From Microbacterium sp. MYb54 (GTDB taxonomy: Bacteria > Actinomycetota > Actinomycetes > Actinomycetales > Microbacteriaceae), in NCBI RefSeq assembly GCF_002979515.1, contig NZ_PCPA01000020.1, forward strand, positions 1 to 61,423: a DNA stretch of 61,423 nt, written 5' to 3'. Each line of letters opens with the position of its first letter. The stretch's first letter is position 1. The position numbers were made by a program, and so were the translations under genes. Below the pieces are notes generated by a model. That model saw nothing but the letters and a program-made list of their open reading frames with translations. It was not told the origin of the DNA and did no database searches. Of the stretch, positions 8,227-16,930 are shown piece after piece.

Positions 8227-9455
8227 TGCGCGCGTCGGACACGGCATCGATCCTCACGGGAACTCTGCCTGTCGCGGTTCCCGATAGTTCCCCGGTTGGC
8301 GGCTCGGCCCTGCTTCATTATTGGCAGCTGTCCTCTGCCGCTCACCGCCCAGGAGTTCGACCCCTGCTGTACCTTGGTGGCGGACCTGGGATTCCTTCGT
8401 ACCCACCAGAGCCCAAGAGTTTACCCGCCTGGATGAAGGCGGTGCTCGACCAATTTACGATCGTTGGGATCGACTACCGAGGCGCAGGACAAGACCAGAA
8501 TGCTGCGGCGTTTCTGGCGCATCCACATCTAGCCGGAGTGCACTCGATCTCGCTCGACCTGGAGCGACTCCGAAATGCGCTGTTCGCTGATCAACCTTGG
8601 CACGTCCTAGGTTATAGCTACGGCGGCTTTGTCGCATTGGGGTACGCCACGTTCTTTCCGAAGAGTGTGCTGAGTCTGCGCTTCGCGTCTGGGATTCCGC
8701 CAATACATCTCGCGTCGGATGCCGTACACGCCGGGCTTACCGCGGCTCTCGTGATCGAAAACAACAGATTTAGTTGCCTGTTCCCCAGGCTGGCTGGCCG
8801 GATTCCTGAGATCGCGTCTTGGATAGATCGCACCGCACCGCGCCTGAAAAACGGCGACGTCTTGTCGCGAGCCCGATTCCAGAAGATCGGTACAGATATC
8901 GGAATGTCCTACGGGTTCTCCGAGATTGCCCGAGTGCTTGACCAGTGGAGGCCCGGAAGCGCGCACCAGTCGAACTTCCTAGCAGCAGTCTCCGAGCTTC
9001 TGCCTCGGTGGAAACATCCAGCACACGCAGTGCTTATCGATACGATCTATGCGGCTCCCGGCGAGACGCTCAACTGGCCAGCGTCGAGGGCACTGGACAC
9101 GAGCCCCTCTCTGCGTTCTTCGGCCGAGAATCTACTGTTCACCGGAGAACTCGCGTACCCCTGGATGTTCGAAGAGTACTCGAACTTGCGACCGTACCGA
9201 CGCCGGGCGGCGGTAGCACAGACGGCTTCGGATTGGCTGCCCCGAGTGGACGAACGCAACATTCGCTCTCAAAGCTTCGTCGTCCGCGCAGTCATTTCGG
9301 GCAACGACCCTTATGTACCAGCTTCTCACCAGTTGGCGGCGCTTGCTAGGCTCCGGGGCCCGAACGAGGTCCTATTAAGCGACGGTGGCCACGACACGTT
9401 AGCCTCTAACGAAGCGGTTCAACACCTTTTCCCTGAGATCTCGACGATTGGATGA
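8226..9455 (+). CDS. S33 alpha/beta hydrolase, prolyl iminopeptidase-like
   Basis: 409 residues. The oxyanion-loop GGGPG (51-55), DYRGAGQD, nucleophile elbow GYSYGGF (Ser131), late Asp in SGNDPYVPA and His in GGHDT are the signatures of S33 proline iminopeptidase-like hydrolases, which remove N-terminal Pro or cleave small amides and esters. No signal peptide is seen, so it is probably cytosolic. It starts a plus-strand operon with the 2OG oxygenase, PPTase, carrier and luciferase-like monooxygenase. Since the 19-residue peptide ends in Pro-Cys, release of a finished Cys-derived product from a Pro residue is an attractive but untested role. Confidence 0.75.
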   Translation: MRASDTASILTGTLPVAVPDSSPVGGSALLHYWQLSSAAHRPGVRPLLYLGGGPGIPSYPPEPKSLPAWMKAVLDQFTIVGIDYRGAGQDQNAAAFLAHPHLAGVHSISLDLERLRNALFADQPWHVLGYSYGGFVALGYATFFPKSVLSLRFASGIPPIHLASDAVHAGLTAALVIENNRFSCLFPRLAGRIPEIASWIDRTAPRLKNGDVLSRARFQKIGTDIGMSYGFSEIARVLDQWRPGSAHQSNFLAAVSELLPRWKHPAHAVLIDTIYAAPGETLNWPASRALDTSPSLRSSAENLLFTGELAYPWMFEEYSNLRPYRRRAAVAQTASDWLPRVDERNIRSQSFVVRAVISGNDPYVPASHQLAALARLRGPNEVLLSDGGHDTLASNEAVQHLFPEISTIG

Positions 9456-10132
9456 TCCAGATGACACGACCCTCACAGAGCTTCGTGCGAGAAGCCTTCG
9501 CGGCCCTGGTACCTGAAGCTCGCGAACAGTATCAGGCGCGCCGGTTCGCGCAGATGGATCGAGCGATCGACGGCTCGCAGATCAGGGGTGCATTATCTCG
9601 CCTGCTTCCCATCGTTCGCAGGTATGCGGAGCAATCCCTACGGCCGCCTGAGGGATCTGGTCACGCGTTCAATGGCGGCTATCGCTATGAACGAATCGAC
9701 CCAGGCGTTCCCCAGAGCTCTTTCGCTCGCGAGGAAGATACATTTGTACGTCAGGCGTTCGAAGACAGTGGGCTCAACCGCCTGGTCGGCGAATTGTGGG
9801 ATTCTACCTCGGAGAGTTTGAACGAGATTGTGGGTACTCGCCTTGCGCTCGATCGATGCTTTCTCCTCAGATACCGTGAGCGCGACTATATCGCCCCCCA
9901 TGGTGATAGTCAGAAGAATGGTCGAGTACTCGTGCAACTTCCAGTTCCCTTCAACACGGTAGGTGTTTTTCGGGCTATGACGGGTGAATGGTTCGAAGAT
10001 TTTTATGATCGCTCCGGTAGCCTTCGCATACTCGGGCCTGGCATTATTCACGAGGTCCCACCTGTCCTGAGAACGAACCCCGAAGCCGACCCGGAGCGGA
10101 TTATTGTGACCATTCGACTGAGACCCGCGTGA
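9452..10132 (+). CDS. 2-oxoglutarate/Fe(II)-dependent oxygenase-like protein
   Basis: 226 residues. The double-stranded beta-helix facial triad is readable as His150-x-Asp152 (APHGDSQKNGR) and His200 (PGIIHEV), with an Arg near 216 that could bind 2-oxoglutarate. It overlaps the upstream gene by ATGA. Members hydroxylate, desaturate or cyclise small molecules and peptide residues. Its substrate is not predictable. Confidence 0.68.
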   Translation: MIQMTRPSQSFVREAFAALVPEAREQYQARRFAQMDRAIDGSQIRGALSRLLPIVRRYAEQSLRPPEGSGHAFNGGYRYERIDPGVPQSSFAREEDTFVRQAFEDSGLNRLVGELWDSTSESLNEIVGTRLALDRCFLLRYRERDYIAPHGDSQKNGRVLVQLPVPFNTVGVFRAMTGEWFEDFYDRSGSLRILGPGIIHEVPPVLRTNPEADPERIIVTIRLRPA

Positions 10133-10183
10133 AATGGGCCGCCTCGCGGGGTCACCGCCACTCGAAGACCGGGGCGTCTGGAG

Positions 10184-10837
10184 GTGACCATCTTCGCGGT
10201 CGCTCATTCAGACGCTCAGGAGCTTCGTCAAGGGGTGCCCGATTTGGCCCATTGCGTGCGCCAGCGGATCGAGCGCATTCGCGACCCGAGGGTCCGGGGA
10301 GACATGATGGCTGCACGAACACTTACGCTGAAGCTTCTTGCGTTGGTGGAAGGGAACGTTGTCTCAGGCGCCGACCTCGTGCAGTTGTGCGCTACGTGCG
10401 GCGGATGCCATGGGGCTCCCGCGACCACCCGTAGCGGCCACCATCTCTCGTGGAGCCACTCCCGCGGATGGGTCGCCGCGAGCGTCTCGACGTACGCGGT
10501 CGGCGTCGATGTCGAGGTCAACGACGAGAATTGGGGGCGGTCGCCGTCGATGGATCGTCTCATTTCCAGCGTTATGACAGATGGCGAAGAGGAGGAGATC
10601 CGCTCATCCGAGGACCCCAGTCGACTGTTCATGATGGCGTGGACAACGAAAGAAGCATTGGTAAAAGCCGGCGCGCTTGACGTAGGGCGCTTTAGAGAGA
10701 CTAAGGTCCTCAACGGCTCTGGTCAGGTCCGAGAACAAGTCCTTGGTTTCTTCGTCGATGTTCGGAAAGCAGCCGATTACACCTTGGCGGTTGCGAGCGC
10801 GCAGCCTAGCTCGCGCTTGCGACCGGTCGACGTATGA
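10184..10837 (+). CDS. 4'-phosphopantetheinyl transferase, Sfp type
   Basis: 217 residues with the Sfp-type signatures GVDVEVND (Mg-binding Asp and Glu) and WTTKEALVKAGAL. These enzymes load the pantetheine arm on carrier proteins. It sits 54 bp upstream of the discrete carrier gene, its evident substrate. A GTG start at 10184 with an adjacent GGAG is taken because it retains the whole N-terminal lobe. Confidence 0.88.
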   Translation: MTIFAVAHSDAQELRQGVPDLAHCVRQRIERIRDPRVRGDMMAARTLTLKLLALVEGNVVSGADLVQLCATCGGCHGAPATTRSGHHLSWSHSRGWVAASVSTYAVGVDVEVNDENWGRSPSMDRLISSVMTDGEEEEIRSSEDPSRLFMMAWTTKEALVKAGALDVGRFRETKVLNGSGQVREQVLGFFVDVRKAADYTLAVASAQPSSRLRPVDV

Positions 10838-10891
10838 GAAAACACCCCTTCGCCACGAAAGTATCCGAATTCCCGATATGAGAGGTATCTG

Positions 10892-11119
10892 ATGACAGAG
10901 ATTGCTAGTATTGTCCGTGACGCGTGGGCAAACGCCTTGGAGCTATCACTCGGAGATGATGGAGAGCACTTCTTCGAACTCGGAGGTTCATCATTGCAGG
11001 CGGCGATGTTCGTCGCCGACCTGCGGGATAAGGGCATCAATGTGTCCCTTGCGACAATATTTGAAGATGGTCGGCTCAGCGCGGTAATCGAGCAAGCAAG
11101 CTTTGACGAGCACGCCTAG
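10892..11119 (+). CDS. freestanding peptidyl carrier protein
   Basis: 75 residues with FFELGGSSLQA. The pantetheinylated Ser is Ser34. The ATG at 10892 has a suitable ribosome site. It probably receives the amino acid activated by the adenylation protein at 14383, presents it to the luciferase-like monooxygenase encoded just downstream, and donates it to the condensation protein at 2355. Confidence 0.88.
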   Translation: MTEIASIVRDAWANALELSLGDDGEHFFELGGSSLQAAMFVADLRDKGINVSLATIFEDGRLSAVIEQASFDEHA

Positions 11120-11134
11120 CGCGGCGAGAAGAAT

Positions 11135-12175
11135 ATGGATATCAGCCTATTCTACTTCGGTGGCCAGACGTCCGGGGGCAACGATCAAGCTACTCCTGAA
11201 CCTACCTCCTACCGCCTACTGATCGAGGGCTCGCGATTGGCCGACAAGATCGGTCTCTCTGCGATATGGACCCCAGAGCGACACTTTCACGCATTTGGGG
11301 CATCCTACGCAGACCCTGCCGTTACGAGTTCGGCAATCTCGATGATCACTACTCGTGTAGCGATCCGAGCAGGTAGCGTCGTCATGCCTCTGCACGACCC
11401 CGTGCGATTGGTCGAGCAATGGGCCATGATCGATAACCTGTCCGGAGGTCGAGTCGGGATATCCTTCGCCAGTGGTTGGCATCCCCGCGACTTTGCCTTG
11501 GCCCACCGGCAAAATCGATACGACTCCCGCAAGCAGGATCTCGAACCCATGATCGAGCTTGTAAGGTCACTCTGGCGAGGAGAGACCGTGAGGAGGGAAT
11601 CGGGCACGGGTGAGCTGGTCGACATTCAGGTAGTCCCACGTCCATTGCAGATCGATCTACCCACGTGGATTACCAGCGCGGGCAGCAGAGACACGTTTGA
11701 ACTCGCGGGTCGCCTTGGAGCGAACGTCTTGACCCACCTCCTGGGACAGTCTCGCGAGCAATTGGCAGGAAACATCGCGGTGTACAGACAGGCCCTCGAG
11801 ATCCATCACCCTGGCAGTCCTGGACACGTCACTCTTATGATGCACACCTACCTTTCGCACTCAGTTCACGAAGCAACTGAAGCAGTTCGGAAGCCCTTGT
11901 CTTCTTATTTGGCTACGGCGCTCGATCTGGAGCAGTCCAGCATGTTGAGCGCTTCGACGCCCCGGATCAGTCATTCGGATCGAGACTTTTTACTGTCAAG
12001 GGCAGTGGATCGGTTCGTCGCAGAGGATGGGCTTATCGGTACCTTGGAGAGCACGCGAAGCCGCGTAACGAAGTTCGCTGGAATTGGCGTAGACGAGATC
12101 GCTTGTTTGGTAGATTTCGGTGTAGACGAAGATTTGGTCTTGGAGGGGCTGACTCGACTAGGCGATCTCCAGTGA
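11135..12175 (+). CDS. LLM-class flavin monooxygenase, MupA/Atu3671 type
   Basis: 346 residues. It begins DISLFYFGGQTSGGN, with WTPERHFHAFG, PLHDPVRLVEQWAMIDNLS and GRVGISFASGWHP, the pattern of the luciferase-like monooxygenases associated with NRPS/PKS clusters. Such enzymes generally oxidise carrier-bound intermediates, consistent with its place 15 bp behind the carrier gene. Confidence 0.82.
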   Translation: MDISLFYFGGQTSGGNDQATPEPTSYRLLIEGSRLADKIGLSAIWTPERHFHAFGASYADPAVTSSAISMITTRVAIRAGSVVMPLHDPVRLVEQWAMIDNLSGGRVGISFASGWHPRDFALAHRQNRYDSRKQDLEPMIELVRSLWRGETVRRESGTGELVDIQVVPRPLQIDLPTWITSAGSRDTFELAGRLGANVLTHLLGQSREQLAGNIAVYRQALEIHHPGSPGHVTLMMHTYLSHSVHEATEAVRKPLSSYLATALDLEQSSMLSASTPRISHSDRDFLLSRAVDRFVAEDGLIGTLESTRSRVTKFAGIGVDEIACLVDFGVDEDLVLEGLTRLGDLQ

Positions 12176-12522
12176 TCGATGGGTCGTGATCCTTCGGCCA
12201 GAATACGTATCGCGCCCGCGGTCGAAGACGCGCTCCAGTGGTCTCCTTGCTTGCGCATCCTGAATCAACAAGTCGTACGCGCCGGTTACGCGTGGTCTTT
12301 AGACGCCATCCAGGCTCGAAGAAATCGGGGCTTCGGCTCAGGAACGTGTGGTTTCTGCATTCTCGCCGCGGCCATCTGCCACCTGATTCGAAGGCCTTTA
12401 ATCTACAGCAATCTCAGGGATGCCCGTCAAGGCATCGTTGCCGCTCGCGTAGGGTGCATCCGTCGCGACCGTGCCACGCGTTGTTCTGAGCCTCTCGGGC
12501 GCCGATCACCTCGCCGACCCGT
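12176..12522. other. gap without a confident gene
   Basis: About 350 bp between convergent genes. A 125-residue frame begins at ATG 12179, three bases after the monooxygenase stop and in the same frame, but its Arg- and Cys-rich product shows no recognisable family. It could be a decayed 3' extension or chance. Confidence 0.4.
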
Positions 12523-13182
12523 TCATGACGTCGGGCCTTCCTTAAGCAGGATCTGAAATGCCGCTGAGATGTTGGACACGACATGGTCTGGCTGTGGTCC
12601 GTGGTCCGGCAGGATTCTCCCGTGTGATATCCACAGAGTAGTTAGGCCCGCAGCCTGGCCACCACCGATGTCCGAGGTCAGCGAATCGCCGACCATCCAC
12701 GAATTCCGAAGCCCCCCTCCCGCCCGGACGGCAATATCCTCAAATACAGTCGGATCGGGTTTGCGGGTGCCGCCCGGGTCGCAGATAAGTACGGCATCGA
12801 ATAGCTCCTCCATCCCCGTCGCTCGTACCTTTGTCAACTGCACGGACGGGCTCCCGTTGCTGAGAAGCGCCGTCCGCCATCCAGCCTCCCGGAGACTATT
12901 CAATCCCTCTACAGCGCCCTCGAAAGCCACTGCGTGGTCAGGGAGCGTTGCAGCTACACTTCTCGCGAGTTCATCGGCAGACTCAGGTAACAGGAAGTGC
13001 TCGCCGATGAGCTGCCAAGCCTCGTGGACTGTGAGGGTTCCGGCATTCACGTCGCGAAGGAATTGAACGCCGCTTTCGCCGAGACCGCGTTGGTGGGCGA
13101 ATGATGCCAGTGCTCTATCTGCGGCCTGTGCGTAGTCGATAAGCGTGTCGTCGAGATCAAAAATTACTAAGGGTTCGGTCAC
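12523..13182 (-). CDS. HAD-superfamily phosphatase
   Basis: 219 residues with the four HAD motifs: DLDDTLIDY near the N-terminus, LLSNGS, the Lys in GTRKPDP and GDSLTSDIGG. The C1 cap and length suit a soluble small-molecule phosphatase. GTG 13182 follows GAGGAG. A cyclitol phosphate intermediate is a plausible substrate, as phosphatases accompany kinases in C7-cyclitol pathways. Confidence 0.82.
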   Translation of the reverse strand: MTEPLVIFDLDDTLIDYAQAADRALASFAHQRGLGESGVQFLRDVNAGTLTVHEAWQLIGEHFLLPESADELARSVAATLPDHAVAFEGAVEGLNSLREAGWRTALLSNGSPSVQLTKVRATGMEELFDAVLICDPGGTRKPDPTVFEDIAVRAGGGLRNSWMVGDSLTSDIGGGQAAGLTTLWISHGRILPDHGPQPDHVVSNISAAFQILLKEGPTS

Positions 13183-13477
13183 GATGACTCCTCATCTTCA
13201 TGGATCGACAGGCATGTCACGAGGTTCGTTACTGATGCAGATCGACAACCGTAGCAGAGCCGGTACCGCGGTGGGGCTGCTACGTAGATCCGTGCTGCGT
13301 CGCCGTACTCACGTCATGGCGCCAGTCGTTGGGCCGGCTCAGGGCGAGATGCCGTTGAGTTGGGGAGTGCGACAGCCGGTCCCGCGCGGGACGTGGGAGC
13401 CTAATGCCCCAATAACGCACCGGGACATCGCCAATTGCTCGACACCATGATCGACGTCGGGAACGAGCAACAGTCGC

Positions 13478-14386
13478 TCAATGAAGCATGCCGGCCGCCT
13501 CGCCCTTGCAGTACTGTTCTTGAACCTCTTGGAGCTGGGAATACACAATATGAAAATCGCTTTGGTACGAATCCTCAGGCTTCGAGACCGCAATCATCAC
13601 TCGCAGTTCTCGTAGCCGTTGATTGAGCCAGCCACAATCTACTTTACTACTGACACGATCGCCCCTCGATTCGGAGTAATCGGCAGCTTCTGCAATTGAT
13701 GACGAGACAACAACCTCCGGCACCTTGTCCCATAGGCCGGATGCCACCGCCTCCAAAACCGAACTCAAGTTCGTAGCGAAAAGGACGACGTTCTCGATGC
13801 CGGTCGGAGACTTCCGCCTGGGATCCATGATCGACCCGACGTACCGAAAGTGATGGCGGATTCCCCTAGCAACCCGCTCGACATGTTCGGTAGGAAGAGA
13901 TGCAACATTCGTCAACAAAAGGCCGCCCGGTGCTAGCGAACGAGCACAGTCAGCGAAGAACTCACTACTCACGAGTGCTATGCTTCCCCCAAACATGTCA
14001 ATTGCATCGGTGATGATCAAGTCGCATGTTGAGGGCTGTTTGGCGTTGATGCCTTCCCTGCCGTCACCGTGCGTCAACCTAATTTTCTCGGTGGCAAATA
14101 GTTCGCGCGGTATGGCCGAAATCACGTCCGAATCGATCTCAAATACATGCTGGCGTAGGCGAGTATTTGTCCCCGACAGATATAACGGCAAGGCTGCCAG
14201 ACCACCCCCGATGTGTATCGCGTTAGGACTTTTCCGAAATGTAGAATATCCGTGAATTGCAGCAGCCATCCAGCGCAAGTACGGCGCCTGGAGACTACCT
14301 GGTCTCGCTAAGTCAACACGAGACTGCAACGCCCCCTGCGCGTAGAGCGAGAGCACCGAACCAACGCGGCTCACTGAAAGACTCAC
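13478..14386 (-). CDS. spermidine synthase-like/SAM-binding protein
   Basis: 302 residues from GTG 14386, chosen because it overlaps the adenylation gene's stop as GTGA; a longer frame to 14491 would overlap that gene by 100 bp. The Rossmann core is visible as AIHIGGGLAALPLYL, VFEIDSDVI, LTHGDGR and CDLIITDAIDMFGG, the arrangement of spermidine synthases and related class I methyltransferases. The C-terminal part is divergent. It may move an aminopropyl or methyl group, or only bind SAM. Translational coupling ties it to the adenylation enzyme. Confidence 0.65.
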   Translation of the reverse strand: MSLSVSRVGSVLSLYAQGALQSRVDLARPGSLQAPYLRWMAAAIHGYSTFRKSPNAIHIGGGLAALPLYLSGTNTRLRQHVFEIDSDVISAIPRELFATEKIRLTHGDGREGINAKQPSTCDLIITDAIDMFGGSIALVSSEFFADCARSLAPGGLLLTNVASLPTEHVERVARGIRHHFRYVGSIMDPRRKSPTGIENVVLFATNLSSVLEAVASGLWDKVPEVVVSSSIAEAADYSESRGDRVSSKVDCGWLNQRLRELRVMIAVSKPEDSYQSDFHIVYSQLQEVQEQYCKGEAAGMLH

Positions 14387-15819
14387 AGTCGACGCCGAAC
14401 ATCGTTGAAGTGCGACGCAAGCAATTTCACATCCACCTTTCCGTTTTGGTTGGTTGGTAGCTGGTCCATGATGCGAACGGACGTCGGCCACATGTACTGC
14501 GGGAGGCGGGCGTGAGCAACCTTTGTGGTCTCGCCACCGACATCGTGCCCCGCGATTGCCACGACAAGATCTCCGTCGACAATCAGGGCGTGCGCAGTCG
14601 ATGCCCCCGCCCTCAGGAACGCGTCTTCAACCTCGCCGAGTTCGACTCGATACCCGAACCGCTGAATTTGCCTGTCGATTCGAGATTCAAACTCTAATCC
14701 CCGGTCCGTTTGTCGGACGATATCTCCGCTTCGGTACCACCGGACCCCGTCCGATTCTTCGAATGCATGAGTGTCGTCGAAACTATCAAGGTAACCATTG
14801 AAGACCTGCGGGCCCGATATGAGGAGCTCCCTGTCGTGTCGAGTAGAGCCGATGGTGAACTTTGTTGACCCGAAGGGCCTGCCTATCGGAACCGGCCCCG
14901 AAGCTTGATTCGTCAGGTCACCTGGGGTTATCTCGTACGACGCGCAGGCAACTGTTGCCTCGGTAGGACCATACACGTTTTGTATCTCGGATAACGGAGC
15001 AGCCCGGCTCCAGGCGAGCGCCTGCCGCATTGATAGTTGCTCACCGATGAACATACTGCGTCTTAGGGAGGTGAAGCTGCCCTCCACAAGCGAACCCAAC
15101 TTGTCCGCGACGTCGATCACGCTAGGAACCGAGAACCAGATAGACAGATTGTTCTTTTGAATATATTCCTTCACCTCGAGCAGTTCGGCTCGAGAGTTCG
15201 GGACAATCGACGTCGCGCCGACAATGGCGGGGATCATCAGGTCGAAGACTGATACGTCAAAAGTCAATGCAAATGTCCCTGAAACTCGGTCTGCTCGACT
15301 CACAAGCGACTGGTCAATGACCGACTGGCAGTACGCTTGCATGGCCCGCTTCGGAATGGGAACTCCTTTCGGATTCCCAGTGCTTCCGGACGTGAAAAGA
15401 ATGTATGCAGCGTCGCGGTGACTATCGCCAAGTTGGCTTGTGGGATCTCTCCGATTGATGCTTCCAGGTAGCACACGGTCTGCAGTCCACCGCCACCCTG
15501 TGAGTAGCGGCTGTGGCTGGGTATCGATTAGTGTATCGACGTTAGCCCTGTTGAGGACGAAGTCAACCCTCGATGCTGGCCATGATGCTGACACCGGAAC
15601 AACCGTCATGCCATTCTGGATTGCAGCGAGATATCGAGCGCGGCTGGCTATATCCTGCCGATCCATTATGGCGACGCGGCCGCTCGTGGATTGTTGAAAT
15701 AGAGCCGAATATTCAGCCGAGACTCGGGCCAGATCGCTGTACGTTAGACTTTCGTTGCCTTGCTGCAATGCCGCTTTAGCGCCAAACCGGTTCCACCGCT
15801 CCGCGAGCGTCTCAAACAT
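14383..15819 (-). CDS. freestanding amino-acid adenylation enzyme
   Basis: 478 residues from ATG 15819 (the frame is open further upstream but runs into the preceding gene). A-domain core motifs are clear: FTSGSTGNPKG, ALTFDVSVFD, NVYGPTEATV, YRSGDIV, DRQIQRFGYRVELGEVE and NQNGKVD with the catalytic Lys. The Asp in FDVSVFD matches the alpha-amino-anchoring Asp235, so an alpha-amino acid is the likely substrate; identity is not predicted. No fused carrier or condensation domain is present. It overlaps the upstream acyltransferase by 8 bp and the downstream SAM-binding gene by 4 bp. Confidence 0.85.
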   Translation of the reverse strand: MFETLAERWNRFGAKAALQQGNESLTYSDLARVSAEYSALFQQSTSGRVAIMDRQDIASRARYLAAIQNGMTVVPVSASWPASRVDFVLNRANVDTLIDTQPQPLLTGWRWTADRVLPGSINRRDPTSQLGDSHRDAAYILFTSGSTGNPKGVPIPKRAMQAYCQSVIDQSLVSRADRVSGTFALTFDVSVFDLMIPAIVGATSIVPNSRAELLEVKEYIQKNNLSIWFSVPSVIDVADKLGSLVEGSFTSLRRSMFIGEQLSMRQALAWSRAAPLSEIQNVYGPTEATVACASYEITPGDLTNQASGPVPIGRPFGSTKFTIGSTRHDRELLISGPQVFNGYLDSFDDTHAFEESDGVRWYRSGDIVRQTDRGLEFESRIDRQIQRFGYRVELGEVEDAFLRAGASTAHALIVDGDLVVAIAGHDVGGETTKVAHARLPQYMWPTSVRIMDQLPTNQNGKVDVKLLASHFNDVRRRL

Positions 15820-16930
15820 CTCGTCTATTATCTCCGCTCCTAAGGGTATTGCCGCGCGACGCCTTGGATCGAGCGAGTCCATACATGATGGCGCCCTGCG
15901 ACCCACGGAGGGCCTTCGAACGATCGTGCCCCGACCCCAGAACGATTCGGCTGAGGCGATTGCGTAGGGCGTAGCGCAGGGGCTCAGCAAATACGATTGC
16001 TCGATACACCTCAGATCGCGAGGTATGTTCGACGAGACCTACATCGTAGAGCTCAAGCGCGTCGTCGACTGTTGCCCCGAGCAGGACACCCAGCAGACTT
16101 CCGCGGCGGTCTTTGGCGAGGAACGCAATAAGATCATTGTTCGACGCCGAAGAGCGACGTCCTACTTCGTACTCGACAAGGATGGGGTGCGATGATTCGC
16201 CATGTCGGAATCGAACATCGGAGATAAGGCGAGAGAAGGCTGGTATCGCCTCAGGCGTCACTTTTTCAATATCGACTAGAATTCCGTTCGCGGAGGTCAA
16301 TGTAAGGTCCTGCCTCCACGTGCGTCTGCAATTTGCCCGTAGCCCGTCTAGAAATTCTTTCTCGTCACGTGCGCCACCAAGGATTACTTCATGCCAAACT
16401 CGTCGTAACGCCTCTTTCGGGTGTTCGAACCCGGCGCGAGTGAATGCTGGCACCTGTTCATGCGGAACGTTCGGAGCGATCATCCGCGTTGTTTGTGCTT
16501 CAGCCACGACGATGGCCTGCTTGACAAGTTCCTCCAGCACCTCCTCGCTCCGCGCAAGATCCATATGCCTCGCGACGACTCCGCCGCCGTAATAGCGAGC
16601 GAACGAACCGACGCAGGCAATGAGATCGGTCGAAGACATGTCATCCGCTAGCTTGCGAACGTCGTCTCCGAGCACGGCGTGGCCGGCCAGCACCTCCCGT
16701 GGCGCGACGGTGACTAGAAGCGCTCCTTCGACGCGATTGCCGTCTCGCACGACGCACACAGACTGATGCCAGGTCTTCCATCCGACTACCGACTCTCGCA
16801 GTCCTTCTAGACTTCCGTACCTGAGTTCGCGCGGCAGATCCGGAACCTCGTCAGTGACAAGTCCCTGGAATGGTCGTTCAGCCGGCGATGTCCAACCACG
16901 CTCCGAACCCTCACCGCTCAGTCGATTCAT
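15812..16930 (-). CDS. GNAT/FemAB-like acyltransferase, paralogue 2
   Basis: 372 residues from ATG 16930. A TTG-initiated extension to 17068 is possible, but its Arg-rich sequence looks non-coding. It shares with the other two cluster copies a central region rich in Arg/Trp (FLDGLRANCRRTWRQDL), a SHPILVEYEVGRR block and a late IVLGSGHDRSKALRG that corresponds to the FGxxHxxPKxxRGC motif of paralogues 1 and 3. It is the most divergent of the three and has an extra N-terminal region. It heads the adenylation/SAM-enzyme operon. Confidence 0.58.
   Translation of the reverse strand: MNRLSGEGSERGWTSPAERPFQGLVTDEVPDLPRELRYGSLEGLRESVVGWKTWHQSVCVVRDGNRVEGALLVTVAPREVLAGHAVLGDDVRKLADDMSSTDLIACVGSFARYYGGGVVARHMDLARSEEVLEELVKQAIVVAEAQTTRMIAPNVPHEQVPAFTRAGFEHPKEALRRVWHEVILGGARDEKEFLDGLRANCRRTWRQDLTLTSANGILVDIEKVTPEAIPAFSRLISDVRFRHGESSHPILVEYEVGRRSSASNNDLIAFLAKDRRGSLLGVLLGATVDDALELYDVGLVEHTSRSEVYRAIVFAEPLRYALRNRLSRIVLGSGHDRSKALRGSQGAIMYGLARSKASRGNTLRSGDNRRDV

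Noticed and set aside
12179..12556. 125-residue frame in phase with and just after the monooxygenase stop
   Set aside because: No recognisable family, Arg/Cys-rich; not enough to call a gene or read-through product.
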